From assembly GCA_023055505.1 (NCBI GenBank), contig JALIRH010000141.1, positions 166,001 to 230,000 on the forward strand: a DNA stretch of 64,000 nucleotides, read 5' to 3'. Each line of letters starts with the position of its first letter. Position 1 is the stretch's first letter. The translations under genes were made by a program, and so were the position numbers. The notes under the pieces are model-generated. The model saw nothing but the letters and a program-made list of their open reading frames with translations, was not told where the DNA came from and ran no database searches. The DNA comes from Callipepla californica brunnescens (Eukaryota; Chordata; Aves; Galliformes; Odontophoridae). Below are positions 43,107 through 56,600 of this stretch, one piece after another.

Positions 43107-46100
43107 GACTTGATAGTGACTCCCCACTGAACCATAACATCAGGGCCCCATAAATATCATCGGAATTGGCAACACAAACGGTTTGATAGTAGCTACCCGA
43201 TCTTCAGGTCCTCTGATTGGAATGAACTCAGCACTTTGCTGGCTGTTCCTTGCACCTCCCACCCCAGCTAATGTATGGGATGATTTGTATGATGTAACCC
43301 AAAACCAAACCCCAGGCCTACCCCTTCTCTCACCCTGACACTCCAACCAAACCTCCGCCTAAACCTAACCCTAATATCTAAGCCTAAGCCTAACCCTTCC
43401 AATTGCCCTAGCCCTAACACTAACCCTTTTCCTATACCTAACCCTGACCTCAACCCTGATCCTAACCTTTCCCTAACCCTAACACCAACCCGTAACATCA
43501 TTTGAATCCTAATCCTATACCAAACCTTAACCCTATCCCAAGGCCTAACCCTACTCTGACCTTTACACTCCAACTAACCCAACCTCGATCAATAAATACA
43601 AATGGAATCCTAAACCTAAACCTAAACCTAAACCTACTGCTAACACCACAAGTCAGCCTACTTTTCTCCCTAAATCTAATCATAAATCTCAAAAAATCTT
43701 TGTCCCTAACCCTAATCATAAATCCAGTCCAAACTCTGAAACTTTCCCAAAACCTATGCCTATTCCTAACACTTACTCTTACCCTAAGTCTATCCCTAAC
43801 ACTAATCCTTCTCCCAGACACAACCCTAAAGCCAACACTAATCCTAACCTAATCTTTATCCTAATCCTAAACCTAATCCTAACTCTTACCCTAATTCTAA
43901 CTCTACCCTAACCCTAACTCTGACCCTCAAACCAAACCCACATTTAAGCACAACCCTAATCCCGACACCTAGCATCAGATTACCACAACCCTAACGGAAC
44001 CCTAACCCTAACACTAATGCTATGACTATCCCAAACCCTAACCCAAGTACTAGACCAAACCATACCCCTATCCCTCACTCTAAAACTAACAACCCTAACT
44101 AAACTCTAACCGTAACCCTATCCCTAATACTAACACTAATCATCTTTTAAACACCAATGTTATTCCTATTCCTAAACCTTACCCAATCTCCAAATGAAAT
44201 CCAAGGCCGGTGCCTTCTCACACCCTAACGATCAAACCAAACCTACATCTAAACCTAACCCTAAATCCAATCTTTACCCTAAACCATACACTTGCCCTGG
44301 CCTTAACACTAACCCTTTCCCTATACCTAACCCTAACCCTAACCTTAACACTAATTTGAGGCCTATCCCTAGTAGGAACCCAAAACCTAATTGGAATCTG
44401 AATCCTGTTCTTAACCTTAACCCTAACACGACTTAACTCTACTCTGACCCTAAAAGTCAAATGAACCCTACTCCTTACCCTAAACCTCAATCTAAACCTA
44501 AACCTAACCCTAAACCTAAACTTCACAAGAACACTCAACCTAATCCTAGCACTAACCTAAACTAAAACTAAAACAACTTTTTTGCTAACCCTAATCCTAA
44601 ATCTAACCCTAACCCCAAAACTCCCCCAAACCTGACCCTAAACCTAATCCACCCCCAAATCCTTACCCTAACCCTAACCCCAAACACCCTAATACTAGAA
44701 CTAAAGCAATCCTTCACCCTAACCCTAAAACTAACAATTTAACTTTGACCCTAAAACTCAAATTCACCCTACATACACTTGATGCTACCTAGGTTAGGGT
44801 CAGGCTCAATCTGGGTTTTGTGTTGGGGTCAAAGGGATAGGGTTAGGGTAGAGTTCGAGTTAGGATGAAGGTAATGCTTACAGATATGTTTAGAGAATGG
44901 AACAGGGTTAGGGTTAAGGTTAGGGTAAGGTTGAAGGTTAGGCTCAGGGACAGATTTAGGGTTAGAGTTTGGGTTCCTTTTAGGTTTAGGGATAGGGTTA
45001 GGGTACGGTTAGGTATTGTACAACGCTAAGTGTTAGCTTCTGGGTAAGGGATAGGGTTAGGGTAAGGGTTAGATTCAGGGTTAGGGTTAGCATTAGCATC
45101 AGGGTTAGGGTTATGGTAAGAGTTAGGATAGGGAATGGGATACAGTTAGGGTAAGGGTTAGGAATAGGGTTAGGGTTACATTAAGGTTAGGGTTAGTGTT
45201 TGGATCAGGGGTAGGGTTAGGAATAAAGTTAGAGTAAGGGCTAGGATTAGGGTTAGGGTTAGGGTAGGGATACGGATAGGGTAGAGTTAAGGTTAGGGTA
45301 GGGTTAGGGTAAGGGTAAGGGTTAGGGATAGGGTTAGGGTTAGGGTTAGGGTTAGGTTAGGGTTTGGGTTATGGTAAGAGTTAGGATAGGGATTGTGATA
45401 CGGTTAGGGTAAGGGTTAGGAATAGGGATAGGGTTTGATTAGGGTAAGGGTTATTGTTTGGATTAGGGGTAGGGTTACGAATAAAGTTAGAGTTAGGGCT
45501 AGGATTAGGGTTAGGGTTCGGGATTGGATTAGTGTTAGGGTAAGGAATAAAGTTAGAGTTAGTGTTAGGATTAGGGTTAGGGTAAAGTAGGGTTAGGGGT
45601 AGGGTTAGGGTTAGGGTTAGGGTTAGGGTAGGGTTAGGGTTAGGGTTTGGGTTAGGCTAGGGTTAGGGTAAGGGTTAGGGTTAGGGTTAGGGTAAGGGTA
45701 GGGTTAGGGTTAGGGTTAGGGTAGGGTTAGGGTTAGGGTTAGGGTTAAGGTTAAATTTATTGTTAGGGTTAGGGTTAGGGTTAGGGTTAGGGTTAGGGTT
45801 AGGGTTAGGTTAGGGTTAGGGTTAGGGTTAGGGTTAGGGTTAGGGTTAGGTTAGGGTTGGGGTTAGGGTTATGGTAAGGGTTAGGGTATGCTTAGGGTTA
45901 GGGTAAAATTAGGGTTAGGGTTAGTGTTAGTGTTAGGGTTAAATTTATTGTTAGGTTTAGGGTTAAGGTTAGAGTTAGGGTTAGGGTTGAGGTTAGGGTT
46001 AGGGTTAGGGTTAGGGTTAGGGTTAGGGTTAGGGTTAGGGTTAGGGTTAGGGTTAGGGTTAGGGTTACGGTTAGGGTTAGGGTTAGGGTTAGGTTAGGGT

Positions 46101-48356
46101 TGGGGTTAGGGTTAGGGTTAGGGTTAGGTAAGGGTTAGGGTTAAGGTAAGAATTAGGATAGGGATTGTGATACAGTTAAGGTAAGGGTTAGGAATTAGAG
46201 TTAGGGTTAGGGTTAGGATTAGGGTTAGGGTTAGGTTAGGGTTAGGGTTAGGGTTAAGGTTAGAGTTAGGGTTAGGGTTAGGTAAGGGTTAGGGTTAGGG
46301 TAAGAATTAGGATAGGGATTGTGATACAGTTAAGGTAAGGGTTAGGAATTAGGGTTAGGGTTAGGGTTAGTGTTAGGGTAGGTTAGGGTTAGGGTATGGT
46401 AGGGTTAGGGTTAGGGTAGGGTAAGGGTTAGCATTAGGTTTAGGGTTAGGGTTAGGGTTAGAGTTAGGTTAGGGCTAGGGTTAATGTAGTTTAGGGCTAG
46501 GGTTAGGGTTAGGGTTAGGATAGTGTTAATATAGGGTTAGGGTTAGTGCTAGGAATCAATTTGGAGGAAGGAAAAGGTATAGGAATTGGTTCATTGTTAG
46601 CGTTGGTCTTCAGGGTTAGGGTTCGGATTTAGCACTATGTTTCAGGTTCCTTTTAGGTTTAGTGATAAGGATTAGGGGTACGTTTAGGTATTGTACAATG
46701 CTAAGTGTTAGTTTCTGGGTGGGGGTTGGGGTTAGATTAAGGGTGAGGGTTAGGGTTAGGACTAGATTTAGGATTAGGTTTAGGAATAGGTTTTCTTTGA
46801 TTGTTAGGGTGAGAGAAAGGTTAGGCCTTGGGTTTGCTTTTGGAATAGTTTTGGGTTTCAGAATAGGAATTGGGTTAGTATTTGGAATCTGATTGCTTTA
46901 GTATTAGTGTTAGGGTGGGGGTTAGAAGTTAGGTGAGCGTTGTGGTAATCTAATGCTTTGTGTTAGGCTTAGGGTTGGGCTTTTACTTGAGGTTGGTGTT
47001 AGGGTCAGCTTTAGTTTGAAGGTAGATTTAGAGTTTAAATTGTGGTCATGCTTTGGATTAGTTTTAGAGTTAGGGTAAGATTTAGGTTTCCTTTCAGTGT
47101 TAGGCTGTGAGAATTGTAGGCTTTGTGTTTTTGGGTTTGTGTTGGGTTTAGGAATTGGAATAGTGTTTGGGATAGTATTAGCGTTAAGGCTGGGGTTAGA
47201 GTTAGGTGATGGCTGTGGTAATCTAATGCTTTGTGTTAGGTTTAGGGTTGGGCTTCAATCTGGGGTTGGTTTTAAGGTCCCATTTAGATTTCAGGAAGAA
47301 TTGGAGTTCAATTGAGGTAACGGTTAGGATTAGATTTAGGGTTCTGATAAGGGTTAGGTTAGGGTTAGGGTTTGGTTCCAAGTTGTTTTTAGGGTTAGGG
47401 TTAACGTTAGGTTTCAGGATAGGGTTAGGAATATAGCTAGGTGTTAGGTAAGGTTTAGTCCTGGGGTTTCAGTTCGGGTTAGGTGAAGCGTTAGTTTTAC
47501 AGTTAGAAGACATGTTAGGGTTAGGGTTAGGTTTTGGTGTAGATTTAGGTTTAGGGTAAGGGTTAGGGATGTAGATGAAGGTTTAGTGGAAGGGGTAGGG
47601 TTCTCTTTAGTTTTAGGACCAGGGAAGGGTCCTAAAAGGGCCTTGGCTAAGGGTGAGTTTTAGTATTTGATTTAGCGTTGCGTTCAGGTCTAGGTTAGTT
47701 TGAGTGTCAGGCTGAGAGAAGGGGTAGGCCTTGGGTTTGGTTCTGGCTTAGTGTTAGGTTTAGGAATAGGAATAGTTTTGGTGTTTGGATTGGGTTTGGG
47801 GTTAGTAGTAGGGATTGGATTGGGGTTAGTGTTAGGTGAGATCTGCGGTAATCTGATGCTTTCTTTGAGGCTTGAGGTTTGAGCTTAAACGTGGTGTTGG
47901 TTTTAGGGTAGGATTTAGGGCTAGGGTTTGGTTGAGGGTAGCATTAGGTTTAGGTTTAGGGGAAGGGTTTTGGTTAGGGTAGAGGTTAGAATTCTGGTTT
48001 GGGTTAGGAATAGGGTTCTGGACAAGGTAAGGATTTAGTCCTAGGTTTCCAGTTAGGGTAAGGTGAAGTGCTGGTGTTCTAGTTAGGAGAAGAGTTAGGT
48101 TGAGGTTTCGGGTTAGGTTTTTTTGTCGATTTAGGTTTTAGGTAAGGGGTAGATTTTAGACAACATGAGCTTTCTGGTCAGAGTAGGGTTAGGCCTTAGA
48201 ATATGGATAAGATTAGGATAAATGTAGGGTTAGTTTCGGGTTTAGGTTAGTTTGAGTGTTAGGCTGAGAGAAGGGGAGGGCCTTGGGTTTGGGTTTGGTT
48301 TAGGGTTAAGATAAGGTTTAGGAATAGGAGTAGGTTTGGGGTTTGGATTGGGTTTG
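43107..48356. repeat. Telomeric satellite unit 3 (5250 bp), type A
   Basis: Carries the unit-1 markers (CCAGCTAATGTATGGG, ATCATAAATC, AACAACCCTAACTAAACTC, GTACGTTTAGGTATTG). It differs from unit 1 by about two extra TTAGGG hexamers in the tract near 45990-46070 and by ACACTTGATGC instead of ACACTTTATGC before the palindrome. Confidence 0.93.
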
Positions 48357-51300
48357 GACTTGATAGTGACTCCCCACTGAACCATAACATCAGGGCCCCA
48401 TAAATATCATCGGAATTGGCAACACAAACGGTTTGATAGTAGCTACCCGATCTTCAGGTCCTCTGATTGGAATGAACTCAGCACTTTGCTGGCTGTTCCT
48501 TGCACCTCCCACCCCACCTAATGTATGTGATGATTTGTATGATGTAACCCAAAACCAAACCCCAGGCCTACCCCTTCTCTCACCCTGACACTCCAACCAA
48601 ACCTCCGCCTAAACCTAACCCTAATATCTAAGCCTAAGCCTAACCCTTCCAATTGCCCTAGCCCTAACACTAACCCTTTTCCTATACCTAACCCTGACCT
48701 CAACCCTGATCCTAACCTTTCCCTAACCCTAACACCAACCCGTAACATCATTTGAATCCTAATCCTATTCCAAACCTTAACCCTATCCCAAGGCCTAACC
48801 CTACTCTGACCTTTACACTCAAACTAACCCAACCTCGATCAATAAATACAAATGGAATCCTAAACCTAAACCTAAACCTAAACCTACTGCTAACACCACA
48901 AGTCAGCCTACTTTTCTCCCTAAATCTAATCACAAATCTCAAAAAATCTTTGTCCCTAACCCTAATCATAAATCCAGTCCAAACTCTGAAACTTTCCCAA
49001 AACCTATGCCTATTCCTAACACTTACTCTTACCCTAAGTCTATCCCTAACACTAACCCTTCTCCCAGACACAACCCTAAAGCCAACACTAATCCTAACCT
49101 AATCTTTATCCTAATCCTAAACCTAATCCTAACTCTTACCCTAATTCTAACTCTACCCTAACCCTAACTCTGGCCCTCAAACCAAACCCACATTTAAGCA
49201 CAACCCTAATCCCGACACCTAGCATCAGATTACCACAACCCTAACGGAACCCTAACCCTAACACTAATGCTAGGACTATCCCAAACCCTAACCCAAGTAC
49301 TAGACCAAACCATACCCCTATCCCTCACTCTAAAACTAATAAACCCTAACAAAACTCTAACCGTAACCCTCTCCCTTATACTAACACTAATCATCTTTTA
49401 AACACCAATGTTATTCCTATTCCTAAACCTTACCCAATCTCCAAATGAAATCCAAGGCCGGTGCCTTCTCACACCCTAACGATCAAACCAAACCTACATC
49501 TAAACCTAACCCTAAATCCAATCTTTACCCTAAACCATACACTTGCCCTGGCCTTAACACTAACCCTTTCCCTATACCTAACCCTAACCCTAACCTTAAC
49601 ACTAATTTGAGGCCTATCCCTAGTAGGAACCCAAAACCTAATTGGAATCTGAATCCTGTTCTTAACCTTAACCCTAACACGACTTAACTCTACTCTGACC
49701 CTAAAAGTCAAATGAACCCTACTCCTTACCCTAAACCTCAATCTAAACCTAAACCTAACCCTAAACCTAAACTTCACAAGAACACTCAACCTAATCCTAG
49801 CACTAACCTAAACTAAAACTAAAACAACTTTTTTGCTAACCCTAATCCTAAATCTAACCCTAACCCCAAAACTCCCCCAAACCTGACCCTAAACCTAATC
49901 CACCCCCAAATCCTTACCCTAACCCTAACCCCAAACACCCTAATACTAGAACTAAAGCAATCCTTCACCCTAACCCTAAAACTAACAATTTAACTTTGAC
50001 CCTAAAACTCAAATTCACCCTACATACACTTTATGCTACCTAGGTTAGGGTCAGGCTCAATCTGGGTTTTGTGTTGGGGTCAAAGGGATAGGATTAGGGT
50101 AGAGTTCGAGTTAGGATGAAGGTAATGCTTACAGATATGTTTAGAGAATGGAACAGGGTTAGGGTTAAGGTTAGGGTAAGGTTGAAGGTTAGGCTCAGGG
50201 ACAGATTTAGGGTTAGAGTTTGGGTTCCTTTTAGGTTTAGGGATAGGGTTAGGGTACGGTTAGGTATTGTACAACGCTAAGTGTTAGCTTCTGGGTAAGG
50301 GATAGGGTTAGGGTAAGGGTTAGATTCAGGGTTAGGGTTAGCATTAGCATCAGGGTTAGGGTTATGGTAAGAGTTAGGATAGGGAATGGGATACAGTTAG
50401 GGTAAGGGTTAGGAATAGGGTTAGGGTTACATTAAGGTTAGGGTTAGTGTTTGGATCAGGGGTAGGGTTAGGAATAAAGTTAGAGTAAGGGCTAGGATTA
50501 GGGTTAGGGTTAGGGTAGGGATACGGTTAGGGTAGAGTTAAGGTAAGGGTAGGGTTAGGGTTAGGGTAAGGGTTAGGGATAGGGTTAGGGTTAGGGTTAG
50601 GGTTAGGTTAGGGTTTGGGTTATGGTAAGAGTTAGGATAGGGATTGTGATACGGTTAGGGTAAGGGTTAGGAATAGGGATAGGGTTTGATTAGGGTAAGG
50701 GTTATTGTTTGGATTAGGGGTAGGGTTACGAATAAAGTTAGAGTTAGGGCTAGGATTAGGGTTAGGATTCGGGATTGGATTAGTGTTAGGGTAAGGAATA
50801 AAGTTAGAGTTAGTGTTAGGATTAGGGTTAGGGTAAAGTAGGGTTAGGGGTAGGGTTAGGGTTAGGGTTAGGGTAGGGTTAGGGTTAGGGTTTGGGTTAG
50901 GCTAGGGTTAGGGTAAGGGTTAGGGTTAGGGTTAGGGTTAGGGTTAGGGTAGGGTTAGGGTTAGGGTTAGGGTTAGGGTTAGGGTTAGGGTTAGGGTTAG
51001 GGTTAGGGTAGGGTTAGGGTTAGGGTTAAGGTTAAATTTATTGTTAGGGTTAGGGTTAGGGTTAGGGTTAGGGTTAGGGTTAGGTTAGGGTTAGGGTATG
51101 CTTAGGGTTAGGGTATGCTTAGGGTTAGGGTTAGTGTTAGGGTTAGGGTTAAATTTATTGTTAGGTTTAGGGTTAAGGTTAGAGTTAGGGTTAGGGTTGA
51201 GGTTAGGGTTAGGGTTAGGGTTAGGGTTAGGTTAGGGTTAGGGTTAGGTTAGGGTTAGGGTTAGGGTTAAGGTGAGAGTTAGGGTTAGGTTTAGGGTTAG

Positions 51301-53605
51301 GGTTAGGGTTAGGTAAGGGTTAGGGTTAGGGTAAGAATTAGGATAGGGATTGTGATACAATTAAGGTAAGGGTTAGGAATTAGAGTTAGGGTTAGGGTTA
51401 GGATTAGGGTTAGGGTTAGGTTAGGGTTAGGGTTAGGGTTAAGGTTAGAGTTAGGGTTAGGGTTAGGGTTAGGTAAGGGTTAGGGTTAGGGAAAGAATTA
51501 GGATAGGGATTGTGATACAGTTAAGGTAAGGGATAGGAATTAGGGTTAGGGTTAGGTTTAGGTTTAGGTTTAGGGTTAGGGTTAGGGTTAGGGTTAGGTT
51601 TAGGTTTAGGTTTAGGGTTAGGGTTAGGGTTAGGGTTAGTGTTAGTGTTAGGGTAGGTTAGGGTTAGGGTATGGTAGGGTTAGGGTTAGGGTAGGGTAAG
51701 GGTTAGCATTAGGTTTAGGGTTAGGGTTAGGGTTAGAGTTAGGTTAGGGCTAGGGTTAGGGTTAGGGTTAGGGTTAATGTAGGGTTTGGGTTAGTGCTAG
51801 GAATCAATTTGGAGGAAGGAAAAGGTATAGGAATTGGTTCATTGTTAGCGTTGGTCTTCAGGGTTAGGGTTCGGATTTAGCACTATGTTTCAGGTTCCTT
51901 TTAGGTTTAGTGATAAGGATTAGGGGTACGTTTATGTATTGTACAATGCTAAGTGTTAGCTTCTGGGTGGGGGTTGGGGTTAGATTAAGGGTGAGGGTTA
52001 GGGTTAGGACTAGATTTAGGATTAGGTTTAGGAATAGGTTTTCTTTGATTGTTAGGGTGAGAGAAAGGTTAGGCCTTGGGTTTGCTTTTGGAATAGTTTT
52101 GGGTTTCAGAATAGGAATTGGGTTAGTATTTGGAATCTGATTGCTTTAGTATTAGTGTTAGGGTGGGGGTTAGAAGTTAGGTGAGCGTTGTGGTAATCTA
52201 ATGCTTTGTGTTAGGCTTAGGGTTGGGCTTTTACTTGAGGTTGGTGTTAGGGTCAGCTTTAGTTTGAAGGTAGATTTAGAGTTTAAATTGTGGTCATGCT
52301 TTGGATTAGTTTTAGAGTTAGGGTAAGATTTAGGTTTCCTTTCAGTGTTAGGCTGTGAGAATTGTAGGCTTTGTGTTTTTGGGTTTGTGTTGGGTTTAGG
52401 AATTGGAATAGTGTTTGGGATAGTATTAGCGTTAAGGCTGGGGTTAGAGTTAGGTGATGGCTGTGGTAATCTAATGCTTTGTGTTAGGTTTAGGGTTGGG
52501 CTTCAATCTGGGGTTGGTTTTAAGGTCCCATTTAGATTTCAGGAAGAATTGGAGTTCAATTGAGGTAACGGTTAGGATTAGATTTAGGGTTCTGATAAGG
52601 GTTAGGTTAGGGTTAGGGTTTGGTTCCAAGTTGTTTTTAGGGTTAGGGTTAACGTTAGGTTTCAGGATAGGGTTAGGAATATAGCTAGGTGTTAGGTAAG
52701 GTTTAGTCCTGGGGTTTCAGTTCGGGTTAGGTGAAGCGTTAGTTTTACAGTTAGAAGACATGTTAGGGTTAGGGTTAGGTTTTGGTGTAGATTTAGGTTT
52801 AGGGTAAGGGTTAGGGATGTAGATGAAGGTTTAGTGGAAGGGGTAGGGTTCTCTTTAGTTTTAGGACCAGGGAAGGGTCCTAAAAGGGCCTTGGCTAAGG
52901 GTGAGTTTTAGTATTTGATTTAGCGTTGCGTTCAGGTCTAGGTTAGTTTGAGTGTCAGGCTGAGAGAAGGGGTAGGCCTTGGGTTTGGTTCTGGCTTAGT
53001 GTTAGGTTTAGGAATAGGAATAGTTTTGGTGTTTGGATTGGGTTTGGGGTTAGTAGTAGGGATTGGATTGGGGTTAGTGTTAGGTGAGATCTGCGGTAAT
53101 CTGATGCTTTCTTTGAGGCTTGAGGTTTGAGCTTAAACGTGGTGTTGGTTTTAGGGTAGGATTTAGGGCTAGGGTTTGGTTGAGGGTAGCATTAGGTTTA
53201 GGTTTAGGGGAAGGGTTTTGGTTAGGGTAGAGGTTAGAATTCTGGTTTGGGTTAGGAATAGGGTTCTGGACAAGGTAAGGATTTAGTCCTAGGTTTCCAG
53301 TTAGGGTAAGGTGAAGTGCTGGTGTTCTAGTTAGGAGAAGAGTTAGGTTCAGGTTTCGGGTTAGGTTTTTTTGTCGATTTAGGTTTTAGGTAAGGGGTAG
53401 ATTTTAGACAACATGAGCTTTCTGGTCAGAGTAGGGTTAGGCCTTAGAATATGGATAAGATTAGGATAAATGTAGGGGTTAGTTTCGGGTTTAGGTTAGT
53501 TTGAGTGTTAGGCTGAGAGAAGGGGAGGGCCTTGGGTTTGGGTTTGGTTTAGGGTTAAGATAAGGTTTAGGAATAGGAGTAGGTTTGGGGTTTGGATTGG
53601 GTTTG
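48357..53605. repeat. Telomeric satellite unit 4 (5249 bp), type B
   Basis: Type-B markers as in unit 2, plus ACACTCAAACTAACCC near 48815 (shared with unit 6; other units have CTCCAACT) and a private change, GCTAGGACTATC, near 49268. Confidence 0.93.
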
Positions 53606-56600
53606 GACTTGATAGTGACTCCCCACTGAACCATAACATCAGGGCCCCATAAATATCATCGGAATTGGCAACACAAACGGTTTGATAGTAGCTACCCGAT
53701 CTTCAGGTCCTCTGATTGGAATGAACTCAGCACTTTGCTGGCTGTTCCTTGCACCTCCCACCCCACCTAATGTATGTGATGATTTGTATGATGTAACCCA
53801 AAACCAAACCCCAGGCCTACCCCTTCTCTCACCCTGACACTCCAACCAAACCTCCGCCTAAACCTAACCCTAATATCTAAGCCTAAGCCTAACCCTTCCA
53901 ATTGCCCTAGCCCTAACACTAACCCTTTTCCTATACCTAACCCTGACCTCAACCCTGATCCTAACCTTTCCCTAACCCTAACACCAACCCGTAACATCAT
54001 TTGAATCCTAATCCTATTCCAAACCTTAACCCTATCCCAAGGCCTAACCCTACTCTGACCTTTACACTCCAACTAACCCAACCTCGATCAATAAATACAA
54101 ATGGAATCCTAAACCTAAACCTAAACCTAAACCTACTGCTAACACCACAAGTCAGCCTACTTTTCTCCCTAAATCTAATCACAAATCTCAAAAAATCTTT
54201 GTCCCTAACCCTAATCATAAATCCAGTCCAAACTCTGAAACTTTCCCAAAACCTATGCCTATTCCTAACACTTACTCTTACCCTAAGTCTATCCCTAACA
54301 CTAACCCTTCTCCCAGACACAACCCTAAAGCCAACACTAATCCTAACCTAATCTTTATCCTAATCCTAAACCTAATCCTAACTCTTACCCTAATTCTAAC
54401 TCTACCCTAACCCTAACTCTGGCCCTCAAACCAAACCCACATTTAAGCACAACCCTAATCCCGACACCTAGCATCAGATTACCACAACCCTAACGGAACC
54501 CTAACCCTAACACTAATGCTATGACTATCCCAAACCCTAACCCAAGTACTAGACCAAACCATACCCCTATCCCTCACTCTAAAACTAATAAACCCTAACT
54601 AAATTCTAACCGTAACCCTATCCCTAATACTAACACTAATCATCTTTTAAACACCAATGTTATTCCTATTCCTAAACCTTACCCAATCTCCAAATGAAAT
54701 CCAAGGCCGGTGCCTTCTCACACCCTAACGATCAAACCAAACCTACATCTAAACCTAACCCTAAATCCAATCTTTACCCTAAACCATACACTTGCCCTGG
54801 CCTTAACACTAACCCTTTCCCTATACCTAACCCTAACCCTAACCTTAACACTAATTTGAGGCCTATCCCTAGTAGGAACCCAAAACCTAATTGGAATCTG
54901 AATCCTGTTCTTAACCTTAACCCTAACACGACTTAACTCTACTCTGACCCTAAAAGTCAAATGAACCCTACTCCTTACCCTAAACCTCAATCTAAACCGA
55001 AACCTAACCCTAAACCTAAACTTCACAAGAACACTCAACCTAATCCTAGCACTAACCTAAACTAAAACTAAAACAACTTTTTTGCTAACCCTAATCCTAA
55101 ATCTAACCCTAACCCCAAAACTCCCCCAAACCTGACCCTAAACCTAATCCACCCCCAAATCCTTACCCTAACCCTAACCCCAAACACCCTAATACTAGAA
55201 CTAAAGCAATCCTTCACCCTAACCCTAAAACTAACAATTTAACTTTGACCCTAAAACTCAAATTCACCCTACATACACTTGATGCTACCTAGGTTAGGGT
55301 CAGGCTCAATCTGGGTTTTGTGTTGGGGTCAAAGGGATAGGGTTAGGGTAGAGTTCGAGTTAGGATGAAGGTAATGCTTACAGATATGTTTAGAGAATGG
55401 AACAGGGTTAGGGTTAAGGTTAGGGTAAGGTTGAAGGTTAGGCTCAGGGACAGATTTAGGGTTAGAGTTTGGGTTCCTTTTAGGTTTAGGGATAGGGTTA
55501 GGGTACGGTTAGGTATTGTACAACGCTAAGTGTTAGCTTCTGGGTAAGGGATAGGGTTAGGGTAAGGGTTAGATTCAGGGTTAGGGTTAGCATTAGCATC
55601 AGGGTTAGGGTTATGGTAAGAGTTAGGATAGGGAATGGGATACAGTTAGGGTAAGGGTTAGGAATAGGGTTAGGGTTACATTAAGGTTAGGGTTAGTGTT
55701 TGGATCAGGGGTAGGGTTAGGAATAAAGTTAGAGTAAGGGCTAGGATTAGGGTTAGGGTTAGGGTAGGGATACGGTTAGGGTAGAGTTAAGGTAAGGGTA
55801 GGGTTAGGGTTAGGGTAAGGGTTAGGGATAGGGTTAGGGTTAGGGTTAGGGTTAGGTTAGGGTTTGGGTTATGGTAAGAGTTAGGATAGGGATTGTGATA
55901 CGGTTAGGTTAAGGGTTAGGAATAGGGATAGGGTTTGATTAGGGTAAGGGTTATTGTTTGGATTAGGGGTAGGGTTACGAATAAAGTTAGAGTTAGGGCT
56001 AGGATTAGGGTTAGGGTTCGGGATTGGATTAGTGTTAGGGTAAGGAATAAAGTTAGAGTTAGTGTTAGGATTAGGGTTAGGGTAAAGTAGGGTTAGGGGT
56101 AGGGTTAGGGTTAGGGTTAGGGTAGGGTTAGGGTTAGGGTTTGGGTTAGGGTAGGGTTAGGGTTAGGGTTAGGGTTAGGGTTCGGGATTGGATTAGTGTT
56201 AGGGTAAGGAATAAAGTTAGAGTTAGTGTTAGGATTAGGGTTAGGGTAAAGTAGGGTTAGGGGTAGGGTTAGGGTTAGGGTTAGGGTTAGGGTAGGGTTA
56301 GGGTTAGGGTTTGGGTTAGGCTAGGGTTAGGGTAAGGGTTAGGGTTAGGGTTAGGGTTAGGGTTAGGGTTAGGGTTAGGGTTAGGGTTAGGGTAGGGTTA
56401 GGGTTAGGGTTAAGGTTAAATTTATTGTTAGGGTTAGGGTTAGGGTTAGGGTTAGGGTTAGGGTTAGGGTTAGGTTAGGGTTAGGGTATGCTTAGGGTTA
56501 GGGTATGCTTAGGGTTAGGGTTAGTGTTAGGGTTAGGGTTAAATTTATTGTTAGGTTTAGGGTTAAGGTTAGAGTTAGGGTTAGGGTTGAGGTTAGGGTT

